Positions 38,701-53,600 are shown, counted from the first letter of the stretch. The stretch is 64,000 nt of DNA from Echinometra lucunter (GCA_029962745.1 CM057156.1:30615920-30679919); one strand, 5' to 3'. Notes: generated by a model from the letters alone, not told the origin. Numbers and translations are program-made.

Positions 38701-41700
38701 TACTGACAGCTTATAGGAAGAATTCTTTTTTTTTTGTCACTGTGTGAAAAAAATACTTTGACCTATATTAGATTTTGTTTCAAAAGACTAATCCAAGCTA
38801 TATTTGAAGTTTCCCTACCTTATTACAGAACAAGGTACATGCAAAATCATTATATCTCCTTCATTCACTACACCATTTTACCTTGTTTTCAAGAACAATA
38901 ACATAATGACCAATTGATGCTTCCTATGTAAAAAGATAGTCTATGGCAATGCACACTAGCATCAAGTTTGTAGTTCAAACTGCAAAATGATTCTTGAGAT
39001 ATAGCATAAAACCAAAAATTTTAAATTTTGGAATTGATCTTTGTAACCTCTGATTTTTGACCGACTATATAATCTGCTCATCTTCCTATGCTGATGCATA
39101 CTAGCACCAAGTTTGAAATTCACACCTCAGATGGTTCTTGAGATATCGCATTAACAAAAAGTGGGATGGAAGGACAGACAACCCTTCAGTGGGTGGAGGC
39201 ATAAAAAGATACAGAACATGGGTTACATGTGTGTTTTGCAGAACACACTGATACTCGATCGACATTCACATTGCAACTATAAAAGACTGGTCATTCACTG
39301 TACAAAATATGTATAATCAGACGATAAATCGAACTTACCGCTGGGCCCATAATCATCAGCTTCATGCTGTGAAAGGGCTGACTGTCCAGTAGCTTCTCAT
39401 GTAGTATCTTGAGCACCCGACCAGACTTGCATCGTTCCTCTGGTGTCAGCTGACCAATTTCTGATGGAATCTTAATGTCTAGACCCTCTATCTTCAGATG
39501 GAAGAGATGTTTGAGAGTGCTCAGAGCTTCAGGCAGTTTGTGAAGATCAGGGTTCCTGAAATAAAAACAAAATATATAAACCACCGTTAAAACAAAAAAT
39601 AAATATAGACCATATATCAGAGAAAAAAGTGGCAGCTAGAAAGTGACACAAAAATATATCAAAATTTAGAAGCCTTCATACAATGTGTCTATAATACATG
39701 TAGCTGGAATGTAGCTTCAAACTACAAAATAAATTGACCAACACATTCTAAACAACTGCATGCACAAGCTCCTCTGAATGTAGTTTGTGTATGTGATATG
39801 TGTTTTCACAAATCAATTCAATGCTTGTCAGGTCATTTCTTGGACTGAAAGCCTAAAATAACCTACATTTTTTTTTTCATTTTACAATGCATATATTCAT
39901 CAGGAACCTTAATCAAGAATAATGTTAATGCATAACCAAGCTTTTGGATTCAACCATCCTGTGATTTCTTCCCCAATCAGACTGCAGCTATAAAAGTCTG
40001 TGGGATCTATGTCATTGCTTTACATTTTTATACCACAAAATAAAACTTAATATATTCGTACCAGCTGACATCAAGGTCATACAATGCCTCCAGCTTACAG
40101 ATGCTTGGAGGCACATCCTCTAATGCATTGTGGGATAGTTTGAGGACATACAGACTGTGTGCAAAGCACTCTGGGAATTCCACTTTTTCCCACTGCTCTG
40201 GCCGACTGCTGCCATTATTTGGGGTGTAGAAGGTACTCCTACTATTGGCATCGATGATCTTGCCAGGCGCCTTTGGAGCTCGCAGCTTGGTGTAGAAGTT
40301 GGCCACGCTGGTTGGTGAGGTGGGAGGGGACTCTTTCTTCTTCCTCTTCACAGGGGAGGTTTTAGGGCTGTTGGGATGCAATGGAGGGTAGGTGTAATAC
40401 TTCTTTTCTTTATTTGTTACCTATGAAACTTTCAAGAAGTGCCTAATACATGATATAATACTGTGTCATTATAGGTAAATGCACAAATTATATGCAGAAT
40501 TTATAGATACTTCAACTATTACCTTTTATGTTATCCTACATGTAAGCATAATTATTTCTATATCCTCTTGTTAATGTAAACATGATTGAGTACCTGCGCA
40601 TGGTTACCTCTCATTACATGTATGTATGCTTAAACCTAGGATTTTCTTGTAAAGTAGGGTTTCAAAGAGCAGATGATCATGAATTGAAGAGTTTCATTGA
40701 AAATTCCATAATGGCAGTTGCACAACTAAATTGACATTGCATTGAACCTTACTTTCTCCAAGGTAACCAACCACCCTTAATTTATGATTGGTCTATTTTC
40801 ATCCGTAGTCCTATCAGTTGCACTGTTGCTTGTCTTCACACTTACTTGTCTTGCTTGGCCTGTGGCTGTGCCTCACGATGCATGAGCTGATTGTGGGCCA
40901 GGTTTAGATGCTGAAGTTTGCGTATGCTCCATGCGACGGGCAGTGGGAAGCAACGTAGTACATTATGAGAGAGATCCAACTCTGACAGACTGCTCAGTTT
41001 ACAGACTGCAGCAGGAATCTCGGTGAGACGGTTGTAGCTGAGGTTGAGGAATCGTAATGTACGATGCCAGAACTTGGGAAGGTCACCTGGAACAGACTGG
41101 ACCATGTTCTTTGATATGTTCAGAATCTCCTGCAGGGATAAAGCAAAGAAATCAAAAGGATTGTTCCCATATGAAACAAGAAAATAACAGACGTTTACCA
41201 TTGTAGTTTTTCATGCCGTATGTAAGGGAACGGAGGATAGGATAAGAATATCTAGACTAAAAGATATAATATGAGGTTATTGTAAGGCCTTAATATAGGG
41301 CAATAATAAAACATCTGCAGTATTCCAACAAAAAGTGGACCTTGCTTATTCTGTTCTTAAGTACAATAAGCATGGCTGTATTGAAGTGTACATAAACATT
41401 TATACTGGAAAAGTTTGACAAAATTCTATTCCACTTTTTCTGACTATGGTATTACCCTATTAAATCTACAATAATGATTACCTCTCTTTCATCATTCTCT
41501 AGAGATGTCAAATTGGTACAGTTATACATGTACCACTAGTGAAGTTCTGAATTTGACAGTTCTTCACTGACAAAGCATTATGTAGCTTGTACGAATCAAC
41601 AAATAACATGCCTCTGGCACCACCTTTGGTGATAAAAATGTAACAGAGACATCTTTCCTTGTTATGCACCATGATACATCAGACAATACACGTACATGCA

Positions 41701-42054
41701 GATCTGTTCTCACTCTGCCCACACAATCCACTCTGTATGTCATCTCTTGGGAGCCATGTGTGAACAGAATCTTAATCTAACAGCAAGACTTATCATGATA
41801 TCTGCAGAGTAATGTAATTTTGGCTACATCAGTGAAAACATCAACCCAGCTGGAAATTACTGTGAAGTCTGAATGAAAAAAAAAAAATCTTTTAACCAGG
41901 AGCCAACAACAACAACAACAAAAACTCATTCAGTGGAGAGAGGGGGAAGGGAGACAAAGAAGGATGGTAGGGGGAGAGGGAAGCAGGAAACAGGAATGAA
42001 AGAGGGAAGGAGAGAGGGAGAGAGAGATAAAGAATAAATGAAGGGGAGGGAGAG

Positions 42055-42094
<40 letters not shown>

Positions 42095-42125
42095 GATAGA
42101 GATTAAATGAAGGGGAGGGAGAGGG

Positions 42126-42157
<32 letters not shown>

Positions 42158-45100
42158 GAGATTAAATGAAGGGGAGGGAGAGGGGAGAGAGAGAGAGAGA
42201 GAGAGAGGGGTGGGTGGGAAATGAGACAGATAGAGAGAAGGGTGGGATGCGATCAAGACTTACCAAAGGAAATGCCCAAGGTTGGTGGCAATAAATCATG
42301 TACAGCATAGGCATTCATCACTGGGAAGAGATATTAGAGGGATTGTGTGGGAGAGTATAGAAAGAGAAGGGGGAGGGGCAGACTTACCAGTGGACAAGCC
42401 CAAGGTCTCGGCACCTCACTGAATGAGTTCTCTGACAGATTGATGGTGATCAGTGAGGTGCAGGCATCCATCTCTCGTGGTAGAGAGCTCAGTTTGTTTT
42501 GGGATAGATCCAGATTGGTGAGTGACATACATCTCCATAGTCTGGGGATCTCATCTTAAAAAAGGAAGAGAATATACATTTCATCTTGCAACAAGAAATC
42601 GTGACTATATAAAGGCTTTAAAATGTCAGCAGTGAATCACCAAAAATCATATTGTCTTGCAAAACTGCAGCAATTTCACTTACTGCAGTAACATAATACA
42701 TTTAATGAGGAATAAGTACACCAATCAATAATGTACATGTTTTTCTTATTAAACCTACTATATTAAAAGCTTAAGATAACTTGGGCTAGGGTCTATGAGA
42801 TCAAATTGTGCTCAACAGCTTGAAAGCTTTTACTGCCTCCTCAACCTTTATCAAGTACAAAAATAATAAAGCAATAAAATCAAGCAGTCTATCTTTTATT
42901 CAAGAGTGCACTTTTTATCAAGTTGTCAATGTTTCTTCTCAGAACACAAGGAATATCATTCTCAACATCCCAGGCCTGTTGCATAAAACTTACTAATAAT
43001 CATACTAAATTTATAAAGCGCATAATAAGCATATAATAAGCATATGCTTCTCTATGCGCTACTACTATAATAGTAACTTTGCTATGATAGTAACTCTTCA
43101 TGGAATACTGGATTTTGATTGGCTGTTGAACAACATGCCATACTCAACAGCCAATCAAAAGCCAGTATTCCATGAAGAGTTACTATCATAGCAAAGTTAC
43201 TATTATAGTAAGTTTTATGCAACGGGTCACAGGACGGTTCGTGCCTTAGACATCAGATATCTACACTTCCTGATTTCACTTCCTTCCAGTACATCACTAA
43301 CACAAAGCAATCATATTGTCAGCTACTACAACAAAATGAAATTCATATTTGATGACAAAACAACCTTTTATCCATACTGTACAGATAGATCAAATTTTCA
43401 TCTGATGAAATGATTAAAACTTTTCAATGTTGATGGGTACATTGGCAACTTGTATGACTTTGATTACATCATCTATTGAATGTCAGAAGGGCATCAACCC
43501 TATACATGCCGTGGGTCCTTCTAGCTCTAAGCTGACATGTTTTCAGAGACAATACTTACTGTCTGCAGATTCTTTGGCAGGTTGCATCAGCTCTGTCATG
43601 GAGTTGCTAGCTAGGGACAGGAATTCTAATTCTTCTAACATGAACAGTTCGGCAGGTACTGACATGAGTTCATTCTGATACAGGCTAAGAGACCTCAACC
43701 TATATAGGGTTAAATCAGTAGAGCCAAAACAAATCATTTGATAAAACAATCGCAGGTATGGAGATGCTTTCTTGTTACAGACTTTTAAAACAACAGTAAA
43801 AGGAGCATGTACAGGACACGAATGACATTTATAGAATCATTGTGAGCCTGCATGGCTTCTCTTCTCTTCTGCAATTCAAGAAGCGAAAATGAAAAGTGCT
43901 GTAGATAACAAATTCCACACTTTGGACAATAATAATTATGCTTTCACTGAAAGGAAATGGGTGCCTTTCATGGGCTTTGAACAAACTTTTGAAAATGAGG
44001 GTAATAATTAACAAAAATAACCTCAGATTTATTCAACTTTTTGAAATATGATTTAAGTTAAATGACCTCAAATGACCTCTGACTCTGACTTTGTAACATA
44101 AAATTTGTTCAACATGGTGTGTGATATTTGAAAAGGCTTGTATACCAGTGTCATAAAATGGAATATATGATTTTGGAAAAAGAGTACATGTATTTCTTTA
44201 AATAAAATGTTGCCACTGCCGCCACCATTGGAAAACTGGCGTCTAAATCTTGCTCTCGCTACAAAGCCGAGACAAAGAAACACACAGTTAGTAAAATGCT
44301 CATTACTCTCTACAAAGTATTAGTTTCATTCATTTAGTATGAGACATCATGTGAAGGGACTGTAGAAAAGAGTGTATTTTATCAAGCTTCTCTTAGAGTT
44401 ATCTAAACCAAAACATACCGACACTCGCTCAAGTTTCGATGGCTCTTTGGGGAAGGCAGTCTCTGAATTGAATTCTGGGATAGGTTGAGACGACGGAGAT
44501 TCTGAAGACCCCAGAGGAGACCCTCTGGTACAGAGAAGAGAGAATTCTGGGACAGATTGATGGTTGACAGCACATGATGGGCCGAGTCTTGAAAATCCTG
44601 CAGCCAGGATGGGTCAAAGGTATTCAGCTGCTTGTGATGCCAATTTGCAATGAGTTCCTAAAAAGGAGATAAATTATAGATTTGAAATAAACACGACAGA
44701 CGATCCAAAACAAAATGATCCAAAACTTTCCATCTTAATGATTGACCACCTTTCTAAACATTCATAAAATCATATGTTAGACAAATATAAAAAGCCAACT
44801 GAATTCATAGCTGCTCTTATGTTAAAGCTTAAATTATGAAAATTACTAGTACTAAAATTTCCTACTGTAACAACAGAAAGAAATGTACATGTAAGTTCCA
44901 CTCCTGAACACTGTGTTACTCTGGCCACGCCCCTCCTCCCCCTTCAAAAAAATGAAAAAGCATACGTAATCATGAGCTATGTCAAACAGATCTTTGTAGA
45001 TTTGAACTCTAACTTAGTGAAACCTTGATGGTTTCAACAGATCGAGCTGAGGGAGGGTTCATGCGGGACCGAAACAACAACCACTCAAAGACTGGAAACT

Positions 45101-45288
45101 GCAGTAGTCTGTGACATTTCGAAACAGTCTGCAGGCTCAAATCCTTATCACTTGAAATGTCTGAACTGCAACATTAACATATTCTATTGGCATAGACAGG
45201 TTCTCATTATATCCCTCATAGATATATATTCCCCCATATATATGGTTATATATATATACATATATATATATATATGTGTGTATATATG

Positions 45289-45351
<63 letters not shown>

Positions 45352-48300
45352 CCATTTCAAACAGTGGGGGATGCATATATCCCCCCATACCACCCTACCA
45401 TATTCCCTGTGCTGTAGCTGCTCCAGGCACAGCCAGAGATTGGCAAAGTAAGGTTCTACTCAAGGTTTTTTTTACTTGGAATTGTGACTGATTATCAAAA
45501 TTGAGTCTGTGTCTACAAACTAACAAATGCATGACTTCAAGTCAGGACCACCTACCACTTGTAATTTTGGAGTTGACCATCCACGTGCTTAAGGTTTTTA
45601 AAGTATAACTAAACTAAGTTCAAAACTATGAGTAGGTCCCAAAATTACAAGATAACCTTAGGGTTTTGAAACCAACTTAAAGCCGGTCTCTAATTCTGGT
45701 AGCAAAAGGAGAATTGACATTAAACTGATCAAGTATAATCTCATATTGTCCATCATGCATGAAAATTGTGTGAAATTGTGTCCCATTCCTTTCATAAATT
45801 CCAATGAACTTTAGTGTGAATGTCTGAGTGAAATAATGCAACAGTCACACTGATCGGTATGCTCTGACACCTCCATGCCGACGAGCTCCGCGTAAAACAC
45901 ACAGCGATTCGCTGTGTACGTACGGGCAAATGGAATGCCCACTGATTTTATGTGTGTGTGTGTGTGGGGCCTGCGGGCACTGTGTGATGCTCCACTGACA
46001 ATGTTTTTGGGGGTCCAAAAACTAAAGCTTTGATATTTTGATTGTAAAATACACCTACACAAATGAGTTTTTATTCACTATCCTATACATCATAAAGGTT
46101 TTATGATACAGTCTCTCATCTCATTTGGCAATGAGTTGAAATAGCGAAAGATACTTTTCTGAGATTTACCAAAACCAGCTTTAAGTTTAGGGATCTATGA
46201 ACCACCTTTAAACAACAGTGTCATAATTTAGAATTCTGTTTGTGCTTATTGCAAATGTGAAGTCATGCATAAATGAAAACCACAATCACCCCATTCTGTG
46301 CGCTAAATACACAAAACCGAAATAGATCCTGTCATTAACAGGCACAGTTGTGGTTTCATTGATATGTTCACCATTTTTTTTTTTAATCTAAATGATATAT
46401 TCTGAGGTGTTGTGTAATAGCATATACAAGTAGTTATCACTTCAAACATTTAATTTCTGTTTGTTGTAGTCTCATTTAAAACTCAATTAAGTTTCCATGT
46501 TTCTCTTTGTGTCACGCTATCATAATTTGACCTGTAGCATACTAATACCCCTTTCACAGTGAGCTCTTTCCCATTGAACTTAAGCGGGGACAGGCGGTGA
46601 AAGGCACATTGTGAAAGGCACACTGTGAAAGGGGCAGGTGAAACTTCCTTGTTGAATTAAGCGGGTAACTTCTCTACCTCGCGAGGTGGAGGAGAGGTAG
46701 TGAAGTTAAGTGAGGAAGCGATTTACCCACTTTAACTGGGCAGTGTGAATGGGACGCTATGAGTTTCTCTGCTTAATGACGTCAGAGGTCAATTCTCATT
46801 TCCGCCTGAATTGAGATTCCGCCGCAGAACTTTTCGTTGGATTCTGCACACTAAGCTGCTCCCTTAATGACCCCAGCCTGATGTACTTCCGGCAGAGCTC
46901 CAACACATGCCTCGCATTCACTGGCATAGAAGAGGCAGTGAGAAAGGAGACACTTCTTTCTTCGCCGGTGAAGTGAGGAATGCGTACTCATAAAGTTAAG
47001 CGGGGAACTTCAATGGGTAAAGGGGAAGAGCTCACTGTGAAAGGAGTATCAGCCCAAGATAACTTAGGCTGGATGGGTAATATTATCAGAAATCAAACCA
47101 TATCAAATGGGTTAATATAAATAGTGGATTAAAAGGAATGCTTAATTCAAACTGCTGTTAGCTTTAAAATAATTGATCCAAAATGCGATTTTCCATTTTG
47201 AACCCATGAATTTCAGGAAATCTTCCCAAAAGAAAGATTGTATACACTCAGCACAAACAGTCTACAAAGAAAAAGTGAAAAAAAATGAAGAGAGAGAAAA
47301 GATATTTTGATATGATTGTAATTAAGTGTATGTCTGTAGACATATTCAAAAGGAATGACCTTCAGGAATTTGTATAATCAGGGTTTTTTCCCTTCAGTTT
47401 GAGTCTTTAATCACAGAACTTCTTGAACACCACATGTACATGTACATGTAAAACAGAGTTCTCCCTCACACACTACACACCATAATATTTTTGCCTGAAA
47501 CAATCCTATACCATATCATGCACTTGTATAGTTCCCAAAGTATCTCTGCACAATTCGACAAGAGAGAATATACGGTTTTGAAAATGCTTTGATACTATAT
47601 TTGAAGTAAATGACTTTCTGTGCATGACTTCAGACTATTATTGATGTATTTTGTTGCGGTAGATGGTTTCTATGGGCATTAAGAGCATCATCAGCGACAA
47701 CTGATGTGAATTACTGTGATCTATGATCCCATAAGAAATAATATTTCATATATACTCAATAAAAAATATGAGTTTCACCATGATATATTTCAATATAACT
47801 TGAGAAATATTCAATGAAATTGTTCATTGCAAAAGCAAAGGAGCCAAGAAAAAAAAATTGTATCACTCCTTTGCACTACATACATGTATGGCAGAGTGAC
47901 CTAACTTCGCGCAGGTCCAAACTTTGTGCACAGGGCCATATCTCAAAAACTAGAAAAGATTGTGAAAAACTGGTAGCACCAACGGAAAGAGCACCATAAA
48001 ATTACCCTGGTAATTACTTTCCTTTTGAAATTAGAGAAGGAATTTTGAAATTATGAATGAAAAATCTGCAAATATGGCAGCGTTTTGCATTCTGACAAAA
48101 CTGGACTTGTCAACAAGGGTCTAGAATTCCTCTTTTCGAGAGACGGTGTCATCAAAGTTGTAAGTAAAATGTGGTATCAAATTATTCAGTGGCATTTTGC
48201 CTTCCTAGTAATGCAATTATCTTACCTTTTATGGATCTCTATTTTGTATTAATCACTTGAAAACTGGCGTGCGCAAAGTTAGGTCTCGTTATTTTTGAAC

Positions 48301-50631
48301 ACTTTTCGAGGTCCAGAGCGGTGCGATAAGACATCGAATTTTGCGATTGCGATATCTCGGGAATTCTTCGTAAATAACATGTTCTTCTTGCGCCCATTTG
48401 AAATCTAAAACTTTGCTTTGCCTTTGGTGTCATTTAAATCAGAATAATTTTTGGTAAAAATTGAGAAATTATGGATCAAAAATTGCCTTCATTAAAAAAT
48501 CAAAATGTGCGCGAACTATGGTCCCCCCATAATACATATATATCAACGATAAGAATTATTCGAATTCTACATACATGTACATGTACCTAGCATTTAATAA
48601 AAAGAACAAATAAAAATGTATAATCAGAAATATGTTGCAAAACCTAGTTTCATGTAGTAATTTTCACTCAAACATATATTGGTTCAGCCAGTATTCATCT
48701 TGATTTGTCATGAACTATCAAAGAGTGAAAATTTGAAATAATAATTAGCTAGTTTAACAACATTTCCAATGGCATCTAATTCTAAGAACATCAAGTAAGA
48801 GATGGTTTTTAACCCATAACTTCAAATGCTGGTCCATGTTTTAGAATGAGCTTGAAGAGTGAAATGTGATCTTAATTGATTTTGGATGAAGTTCAACTTG
48901 TAAGATATAAATATATAACGATGATGCTTACTGTTCCCCAGAGGCTGATTGCTCATGTTTCCTCTCTTCCTCTTGAGGTAGAGCAAAACATTCTATCAAA
49001 ACACAAACACACTCCCTCCCTCTCCCTCTCTCTCCCTCTCTCTCCCTCTCTCTCTCTCTGTCTCTCATTCTCTTTCTCCCTCTCAGTCTCTCTCCCTCAA
49101 TCTCTTCCTGTCTCAGTTTCTCTCTCTCCCCCCCCCCTCCCCCCTCTATCCCTACCCAACTCTTTCACTCCCCCTTCCTTCCCTCAGCCATTTTCAAATT
49201 ATTTGTTGGTTTATGGAACCATGAATCAGATGGGCTTCTTCTTTTTTTCTTCATATTTTGGCAGATCAGAGCTCCAATGCAATGCACATTAGCAATTATG
49301 ATGAATGATGGACATTTCTCCAATCTCCCTCCCCTCTATTTCTTGCTCTCCCTGCCCCCATCTCTTCCACACTTCCCCTTCTCTCTCTCCCTCTGTCTGT
49401 CTGTCTCTCCTTTCTCGACCATGTTCAAATTATATGTTCATAAGGTTTGTTCATATTTTGGTAGGTCAGAGTTGTGTAATGCATTGCTGCTTGCATATTA
49501 CCTATTATGATGCATGTTTATCTACCCCCCTATATTTCTTGCTCTCACAACACCCGGGGGGGGGGGGGGGGGGGGGGGGCATTCAGTATATAATGCGTGG
49601 TGGGTATGTGCCACGGAGAAGACCCCCATTTTTACACTCAAATTTCCGTTCCAAAGCATAGCATTTTTACTTATTGAGAAAAAGAACAAAGAAAGCCGTT
49701 CCAAAGCATAGCATTTTCTTCTTATCGAGAAAAAAAGAAGAAAGAAATCTGTTCCAAAGCTTCGCATGTTTTTCGTTGCGCTGTTCCGGCCGCATTGATC
49801 CGCTACAATGAGCTGCATTTTTGGTGAAAAGCGGCCCGCAGAGCGCTGTCCGACCATCGCCTCTGCACGAGCGCACCCGACGGGCTAGCTGCATGCACGT
49901 ATGCCTGTTCCATAGGGATACATACGCACTCACACACAGGCGAACCGTTCCGAAGACCCCCGTTTTCACAAACATTTGTAGTTCCAAAGACTCTCCTTTT
50001 CACAATAAGCCTGTTTCAAAGCCCCCGTTTTTTGGTCTCGCCCGTGGCACATACCTACCACTTTTGGGGTCAAGTGCCCCCCCCCCCCCCCCCGGGTCAC
50101 AACACCCCTCTCTCTGGCCCCAACTCTCTCTCTCTCTCTCTCTCTCATCCTTCCTCAGCCAATGCATTTACGATACCTAATTGTTCATAAGTGAAACCAT
50201 GAACAAAGTTTGTTTATATATTTGGGCAAGCCAGACATACACGATGCATTGCATGGTTCCGACAGAATAAATAATTGGCATTTTTATCATTTGCATATGG
50301 TCATTTACATAAATGTCAAACTTGTGTGAAATGGCGTTCAGGTTCAGAATTTGGCAGAGGCATAAAAATAGTTACTTAACATTGCAGATTTATAGTATGT
50401 TTATCAGTAGATTTTGAATTATCCAAGAAAGATGTTATTATATTTTTTTAATTGCAGGGTGAAGACATTCAAGACATTCAACTGAATTTGGTCAAACCAC
50501 CCGCCTGCAGACAATATTTCCAGTGATGGTGAGCAGTCTAATACAGTACTGTGTCAAGTCTTCTCTTACTCACACTACATGACAGTACCAAACTGAAAAT
50601 GATAAATGATGAGCATTTATCTATCTTCCCT

Positions 50632-50694
<63 letters not shown>

Positions 50695-53600
50695 CCTATC
50701 CAATTCCAAACCATGTTCATGATATTAGTATACAGTTTGTTTACACAGGGAACCAGGAAACAGCTATGTTCATACTGAGCAATTCAGATTTGTTTTTCCT
50801 GAACAATGCATCAATATAGTATTTCCCTATACTCTCAATGTAACAATCATACTTGTATGATCTTAACATTGAATCAAATACTGAATAAACAATCAGCTTG
50901 ATACTTGTATGATCTTAACATTGAATCAAATACTGAATAAACAATCAGCTTGATGTTGATAATCCAATTCAAGTACAGTTAATGATATGAAAAGTGTCAT
51001 GTGATACAAAAATCTTCACCATTCCATCCTGTTCTCATATTAATCAGCTGACATGGTCAATGACTTGGTTGCTTAAAGGCACAGGCTATTAAACTTCGTG
51101 AGCAGCCGATTTAAAAAATTCTCAAACTAAGATGAAACATGTGTATGAGTACTTGTATCTGTACTAAAAATCCCTGAAACCAACCATAATTTGGAATGAA
51201 AAACTGTTAGTAAGACGCAAACTGCAATTGCGTTATTTTTGGTCGTAGAGACAATTCCATCCTGTTCTCATATTAATCAGCTGACATGGTCAATGACTTG
51301 GTTGCTTAAAGGCACAGGCTATTAAACTTCGTGAGCAGCCGATTTAAAAAATTCTCAAACTAAGATGAAACATGTGTATGAGTACTTGTATCTGTACTAA
51401 AAATCCCTGAAACCAACCATAATTTGGAATGAAAAACTGTTAGTAAGACGCAAACTGCAATTGCGTTATTTTTGGTCGTAGAGACAATTCCATCCTGTTC
51501 TCATATTAATCAGCTGACATGGTCAATGACTTGGTTGCTTAAAGGCACAGGCTATTAAATTTCGTGAGCAGCCGATTTAAAAAATTCTCAAACTAAGATG
51601 AAACATGTGTATGAGTACTTGTATCTGTACTAAAAATCCCTGAAACCAACCATAATTTGGAATGAAAAACTGTTAGTAAGACGCAAACTGCAATTGCGTT
51701 ATTTTTGGTCGTAGAGACAATTCCATCCTGTTCTCATATTAATCAGCTGACATGGTCAATGACTTGGTTGCTTAAAGGCATAGGCTATTAAACTTTGTGA
51801 GCAGCCAATTTAAAAAATTCTCAAACTAAGATGAAATATGTGTATGAGTACTTGTATCTGTACTAAAAATCCCTGAAACCAACCATAATTTGGAATGAAA
51901 AACTGTTAGTAAGACGCAAACTGCAATTGCATTATTTTTGGTCGTATAGACAATAAATAAGAGGATCGTTTTTCTTGAGTTAAAAAAAAAACCCCACGTT
52001 ATTTGTCTCCCTCTGTGTGATACGTAAATACACACAGTACATCTAGTCTGTGCAACCAACCCTTACATATTTTTCAAGCATTTGTTCACATTTCCAATAT
52101 CTAAAACTACTCTCTGTGGATATTATACTTTGAAATTTTCAGGCTAGTATCTTTGCACTATAACCCTTATGTTTATCCCATTTTCAAGTAGCAAAATGTT
52201 TTTTTTTAAAATAATTATAACAATGCTTAACCAATGACTTTAATCATAGTGAAAGCTGTAAAAGTATGTTCAGAGGCAGATACATGTATACTATTTACAA
52301 TTGCACTTGTTAGATTGCACTTATGTTAGGTTTCAATTGCATGTAAATCACAAGCACATTGAGGTTGGTTTCAATAATCAACAAGAGCAATTCCAGCACG
52401 CGAGATTGACTATTATGCCTCCACCTTCCATGCAATTTTAATTTATGTATTTATGCATATCTCAACCAAAGCTAGTTACACATACCATTACCTCTCTCAC
52501 CTAAAGATATACTTCACTCTAACATCCCTGCCATATATTCCAATTTATCATGGAAACACAAAACTTGCAAATGATTTCAAATACTTTTCTGAGCTCTAAC
52601 CTTGTGACCTTTGACCCACCTACCCCCAAATCTAATCAGATCGTCTTCCTATGCTAATGCATAGTAGCGCCAAATTTGAAGTTCATACTGCATTTCAAAC
52701 GATTCAAGATATTGCGCTAACAGGAGTAACACCTGAAATTTCGGAATTGACGGCTGTGAACTTTGACCTTTGACTTACCTACTCCAAAATCTAATCAGAT
52801 CATTTTGCTACGGTGATGAATACAAGCACCAAGTTTGAAGTTCGTACCTCAAACGGTACCTTCCTGAGATACTGCTTTAACCAGGCTAAAACCTGCTAAT
52901 TTCAGAACTGACCTCTGTAACCTTCGACCTTTGACCTAACTAACATCAAATCTAGTCAGATCATCTTCCTATGGTCGTGCATACTAGCACCAAGTTCATA
53001 CCTCAAACAGTTCTCAAGATATTGCATTAACAAAGCTAACACCCGAAATTTTAGACTTGACACCTGTGACTTTTGACCTTTGACTTACGTACCCCCCAAT
53101 CTAATCAGATCTTCTTCCTCCAGTGATACATACAAGCACAAAGTCTAAGGATCATACTTCAAATGGTTCTTGAGATACATGTACTGTATATGTTAATGAG
53201 GCAAACACATGAAATTTCATATATTGACTTCTGTGACCTTGACCTACATACCCCAAAATCTAATCAGAAAGTCTACCTACATGCATGGTGACACATACAT
53301 GTACTATAACAAAGTTTAAAGTTCATACCTCAAATGGTTCTTGAGATATCAAGTTAACGAAAAAGCATGAAGGGCAGACAACCTAAAAAAATACTGCCTC
53401 CATCACCACCTTTGGTGGGCAAAGGCATAAAAATCAAACCCTGCTCCTCCTCCTTCCTCTTCTTCTTCTTCATTTCCATTCAACCTTGATGCTGGAGCAT
53501 GCCTCCTTCATACAAAGTGATATCAATTGATAAATATTGATGACGGAATGAATGATCATGAAATTAGTGATTTAAAGATTGGTATATCTATTACGTAACC

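Noticed and set aside
41930..42256. Ser-Leu-Pro-rich 108-codon frame
   Set aside because: Translation of a (GA)n tract; same for 48876-49292 and 50538-50778.
45137..45491. Tyr-Ile repeat proteins on both strands
   Set aside because: Translation of the (TA)n microsatellite.
49514..50180. Several 60-120-codon frames with basic and Arg/Ser-rich products
   Set aside because: They fall within the MuDR-like element and mirror each other on opposite strands, with no family motif.
50459..50529. Plus-strand exon candidate with a good acceptor (TTTTTTAATTGCAG) and donor (GTGAGC)
   Set aside because: All three frames reach a stop before the donor or encode only a short repetitive segment, and it is antisense within an LRRK1 intron. 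It could only be noncoding.
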